From Oscillospiraceae bacterium (lineage in GTDB: Bacteria; Bacillota; Clostridia; Oscillospirales; Ruminococcaceae): 7,486 nucleotides of DNA. The notes under the pieces are model-generated. The model was given only the letters and a program-made list of their open reading frames with translations, was not told the origin of the DNA and did no database searches. The stretch spans positions 1 to 7,486 of the forward strand of contig JAQXFT010000001.1 of assembly GCA_029005335.1 (NCBI GenBank), given 5' to 3'. Numbering within the stretch: position 1 is the stretch's first letter; each line of letters begins with the position of its first letter. Made by a program: the position numbers and the translations under genes. Positions 4,917 to 7,486 of the stretch are shown here, one piece after another.

Positions 4917-6410
4917 ATGTTTTACAGAAGCACAAGAAACAGTAATGTTAAAATTACAAGTGCTGAGGCTATAACACAGGGAATCTCTCCGGACGGAGGT
5001 CTTTTTGTCCCCGAATCAATTCCGCAGATTACTTATGAGGAAATAGAAAGGATTTCCGGAATGTCATATGCTGACAGAGCATTTGAAATTTTCCGCAAGT
5101 ATCTGACTGATTTCACTGATTCTGAAATTCATTACTGTACTGACAATGCATACAGTACAAAAAATTTCGATACCGAAAATATTGCGGAAATTGCACATCT
5201 TTTTGACGGCACATATATGCTTGAACTGTGGCACGGCCCTACGTGTGCCTTCAAGGATATGGCACTTCAGATACTTCCTTATTTTCTTACAACTTCCGCA
5301 AAGAAAATAAATCTTGATAAGAAAATAGTAATTCTTGTTGCTACTTCAGGAGATACCGGAAAGGCTGCTCTTGAAGGATTCAAGGACGTTGAGGGTACAC
5401 AGATTCTTGTATTCTATCCTGAACAGGGTGTAAGTCCCATGCAGAAGCGTCAGATGACTACTCAGGAGGGCGGAAACGTCGGAGTTTGTGCTATAAAGGG
5501 TAATTTCGATGACTGTCAGAACGGTGTCAAGGCTATTTTTACTGACAATGATGTAAAATCAAAGCTTGACAGCAATTCAATGATGTTCTCAAGTGCAAAT
5601 TCAATCAACTGGGGCAGACTCGTTCCGCAGATTGTATACTATGTATCATCATATGCTTCACTCGTTGCTGACGGCGAAATAAAAATGGGCGATAAAATCA
5701 ATGTAGTAGTTCCTACAGGAAATTTCGGAAACATTCTCGCTGCATATTACGCTAAGCATATGGGAGTTCCGATTGCAAAATTAATCTGTGCTTCAAATAT
5801 AAACAACGTTCTTACAGATTTCATAAATACAGGTGTATATGACAGAAACAGGGATTTCCATGCAACTTGCTCTCCCTCTATGGATATTCTTATTTCAAGC
5901 AATCTCGAAAGACTTCTCTATCTGCTTACGGACTGCAATGATTCTCAGATAAGAGAATGGTTCGGAAGCCTTTCGGCAACAGGACGTTATGAAGTTTCAG
6001 ATGATGTAAAAAATGCCCTTAAATCCGAATTTTATGCCGGATTCTGTGATGATGAGGATACTAAAAAGACTATCCACGATATATACGCAAAATACTCCTA
6101 TACCTGCGATACTCATACAGCTGTTGCAGTAAAAGTATATCAGGACTATAAAAAGGAGACCGGCGACAATACAAAAACTGTAATCGCATCTACTGCAAGT
6201 CCTTATAAATTCAGTGCAAGTGTCCTTGAAGCCGTTGAGGGTCAGAAATCTTCTCTTGATGAATATGATATGATTGAGCGTCTCAATGAACTTTCAAAGC
6301 TTGATGTTCCGGAATCCCTCGCAAGCCTTAAAACAAAAGAAAGAAGATTCAATGATTCAATAGAAAAATCTGATATGAAGTCATATGTTCTGAAGGGACT
6401 CGGACTCTGA
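4917..6410 (+). CDS. thrC: Threonine synthase
   Basis: A 497-residue PLP enzyme that converts O-phosphohomoserine and water to threonine and phosphate, the last step of threonine synthesis in the cytosol. The protein starts with MFYRSTR, then the ISPDGGLFVPE segment (23-33) typical of the long form. LWHGPTCAFKDMALQ (104-118) holds the PLP-binding Lys113, and VATSGDTGKAA (141-151) is the phosphate and cofactor loop. Later blocks include FSSANSINWGRLVPQ and VVPTGNFGNILAAYYAK. The length is normal for the long bacterial and fungal type. A good ribosome binding site (AAAAGGGTGA, 4901-4910) precedes ATG 4917, only 15 bp after yraN, with no terminator, leader peptide or riboswitch between. It is therefore probably read with the upstream genes. 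The next gene starts on its last base (TGATG), which suggests coupling. Confidence 0.97.
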   Translation: MFYRSTRNSNVKITSAEAITQGISPDGGLFVPESIPQITYEEIERISGMSYADRAFEIFRKYLTDFTDSEIHYCTDNAYSTKNFDTENIAEIAHLFDGTYMLELWHGPTCAFKDMALQILPYFLTTSAKKINLDKKIVILVATSGDTGKAALEGFKDVEGTQILVFYPEQGVSPMQKRQMTTQEGGNVGVCAIKGNFDDCQNGVKAIFTDNDVKSKLDSNSMMFSSANSINWGRLVPQIVYYVSSYASLVADGEIKMGDKINVVVPTGNFGNILAAYYAKHMGVPIAKLICASNINNVLTDFINTGVYDRNRDFHATCSPSMDILISSNLERLLYLLTDCNDSQIREWFGSLSATGRYEVSDDVKNALKSEFYAGFCDDEDTKKTIHDIYAKYSYTCDTHTAVAVKVYQDYKKETGDNTKTVIASTASPYKFSASVLEAVEGQKSSLDEYDMIERLNELSKLDVPESLASLKTKERRFNDSIEKSDMKSYVLKGLGL

Positions 6411-7099
6411 TGAGCCTTTATGCAATCTCTGACCTGCATCTTTCCTTCGGAGTACCTGAAAAAACTATGTCAATATTCAGGGGCTGGGAAAATTATCACG
6501 AACGTATCCGAAAAAACTGGCTTGAACTTGTAAAGCCTGATGATACTGTTGTAATTGCCGGTGATTTTTGCTGGGGTATGAATTTAAAGGAATCTTTTGC
6601 GGATTTTGAATTTCTCAACAGTCTGACGGGAAATAAAATTCTTGTCAAAGGTAATCATGATTACTGGTGGACTACTCAGAATAAAATAAAAAATTTTTTC
6701 GATGAGAATAATTTCAGCACCCTGAATATACTTCACATCAATCACTATAAATATGAAAATTACGGAATATGCGGTACAAGAGGCTGGATAAATATGCCCG
6801 ATGAACCTGCTGATGCAAAAATTCTTGCGAGAGAAGCCGGCAGACTTGAAGCTTCAATACTATCCGCAATTTCCGAAAATCTTGAGCCGGTCGTATTTAT
6901 GCACTATCCCCCGATTTTCGGAGGAAGCTTCAACTATGATATTCTGGACGTTCTGTATAAATACAAAATAAAAAGGTGCTTTTACGGCCATATTCACGGA
7001 AAAGGTCACGCTTCAGCTGTTCAGGGCGTTTATGACGGTATAGATTTCAGACTGATTTCGGGTGATTTCTTACAGTTTATTCCACAAAAAGTGCTTTAA
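6410..7099 (+). CDS. Calcineurin-like metallophosphoesterase
   Basis: A 229-residue predicted phosphohydrolase of the two-metal calcineurin-like fold, resembling the COG1768 group. All metal ligands are visible in order: ISDLHL (6-11, Asp8 and His10), AGDFCW (50-55, Asp52), KGNHDYWW (80-87, Asn82 and His83), FMHYPP (163-168, His165) and YGHIHG (192-197, His193 and His195). The GNHDYWW and IFGGSFNYD blocks fit the group. There is no signal peptide or membrane segment, so it should be cytosolic. The substrate (nucleotide, phosphodiester or protein phosphate) cannot be told from sequence. ATG 6410 overlaps the thrC stop by one base, with AAGGGA (6393-6398) 11 bases upstream, inside thrC. This indicates coupled translation, though a role in threonine synthesis is not implied. 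No intrinsic terminator follows. Confidence 0.9.
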   Translation: MSLYAISDLHLSFGVPEKTMSIFRGWENYHERIRKNWLELVKPDDTVVIAGDFCWGMNLKESFADFEFLNSLTGNKILVKGNHDYWWTTQNKIKNFFDENNFSTLNILHINHYKYENYGICGTRGWINMPDEPADAKILAREAGRLEASILSAISENLEPVVFMHYPPIFGGSFNYDILDVLYKYKIKRCFYGHIHGKGHASAVQGVYDGIDFRLISGDFLQFIPQKVL

Positions 7100-7132
7100 A
7101 ACTGTAAAAAATGCAGAAGTCAAAAAAAACTA

Positions 7133-7161
7133 TAGAAAAAAATAAATTAATGTGCTATAAT
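7133..7161 (+). promoter_or_regulatory. Extended -10 promoter of tig
   Basis: TGCTATAAT (7153-7161) is a perfect extended -10 element. A weak -35, TAGAAA (7133-7138), sits 17 bp upstream of the TATAAT. Transcription would begin near 7168, leaving a leader of about 37 nt with GGAGGA at 7191-7196. The surrounding 7100-7150 DNA is A-rich without a hairpin, so I see no terminator for the thrC-phosphoesterase transcript. Confidence 0.68.
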
Positions 7162-7204
7162 AATTAGTGCGTTCACCCTATAAAATTAATGGAGGATTTT
7201 TAAA

Positions 7205-7486
7205 ATGAGTTTAAAATCATCAAATAAAACAGATGTAAACACAACCGAACTTATCATCACTATCGATGCTGATACCTTTGAGTCAGCTGTTGAAAAAACC
7301 TATCAGAAACAGAAAAAGACAATCCAGCTCAGAGGTTTCAGAAAGGTTAAAGCTCCCTGAAAGCGTAGCGAAAGAGAATACGGTGAGGGCGTTTTCTATG
7401 AGGACGCTATAAACAGCCTTCTCCCTGCTGAAATCGATTCCGCTGTTGCTGAAACAAACCTCAACCTCGTTGACAGACCTTCCGTT
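7205..7486 (+). pseudogene. tig: Trigger factor, interrupted by in-frame TGA at codon 52, 3' end outside window
   Basis: The first 94 codons of trigger factor, the ribosome-bound chaperone and prolyl isomerase that meets nascent chains at the exit tunnel. MSLKSSNKTDVNTTELIITIDADTFESAV and IQLRGFRK match the N-terminal ribosome-binding domain, and YGEGVFYEDAINSLLP (59-74) continues the same domain. The family signature GFRxGKxP reads GFRKVKAP here. The next codon, normally Arg in Clostridia, is TGA (7358-7360), and three codons on a Ser (7367-7369) stands where Ile or another hydrophobic residue is usual. The frame is unbroken on both sides, so this is not a frameshift. TGA is the normal stop of lepB (both copies), rbgA, rnhB and thrC in this window, so reassignment is unlikely. 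GGAGGA lies eight bases before ATG 7205. Either the gene is truncated to 51 residues or the sequence contains errors. Confidence 0.82.

Noticed and set aside
7358..7360. TGA in tig as selenocysteine or a reassigned codon
   Set aside because: TGA ends five other genes in this window. Trigger factor has no known selenoprotein form, and I see no convincing stem-loop just downstream; the position is normally Arg.

Overview
The window looks like a chromosomal housekeeping segment from a low-GC, Gram-positive Clostridia-type bacterium. A Ruminococcus-like or Oscillospiraceae-like organism is my best inference. The evidence is the A/T-rich intergenic DNA, strong AGGAGG-type ribosome binding sites, TTGnnn/TATAAT promoters, the gene order rplS-lepB-rbgA-rnhB-yraN that is common in Clostridia, and the clostridial style of the trigger factor N-terminus. 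I see no insertion sequence, phage gene, CRISPR array, tRNA or rRNA.

Left part (1-1104): a divergent intergenic region separates two transcription units. Leftward, a near-consensus promoter (minus strand, 190-162) drives what looks like a compact structured non-coding RNA. It contains a 9-bp stem, a GNRA-capped hairpin and nested stems, and it runs off the window at base 1. Rightward, a second good promoter (235-263) drives a single TIM-barrel amidohydrolase gene (298-1104).

Centre (1105-4901): rplS (ribosomal protein L19) has its own strong promoter. A/T tracts resembling an UP element lie upstream, and a roughly 155-nt structured leader follows that could be an autoregulatory r-protein leader. 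A hairpin plus an intrinsic terminator follow rplS. Next comes a tightly packed run: two tandem type I signal peptidases with an ATGA overlap, the 50S-assembly GTPase rbgA, rnhB (RNase HII) and a YraN/UPF0102 nuclease-fold protein. Together they cover a large-subunit protein, large-subunit maturation, removal of secretory signal peptides and ribonucleotide removal from DNA.

Right part (4917-7486): thrC (threonine synthase) follows yraN by 15 bp, and a small metallophosphoesterase overlaps thrC by one base (TGATG). After a 105-bp gap with an extended -10 promoter, the trigger factor gene (tig) begins and runs off the window. Its reading frame is interrupted by an in-frame TGA at codon 52, exactly in the conserved ribosome-binding signature. 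Two further radical substitutions flank the stop, while the sequence on both sides stays in frame and well conserved.

The most noteworthy observations are the broken tig, the minus-strand structured RNA, the rplS leader and the competing hairpins between rplS and lepB. No new multi-gene system is evident; the protein-coding content is ordinary.
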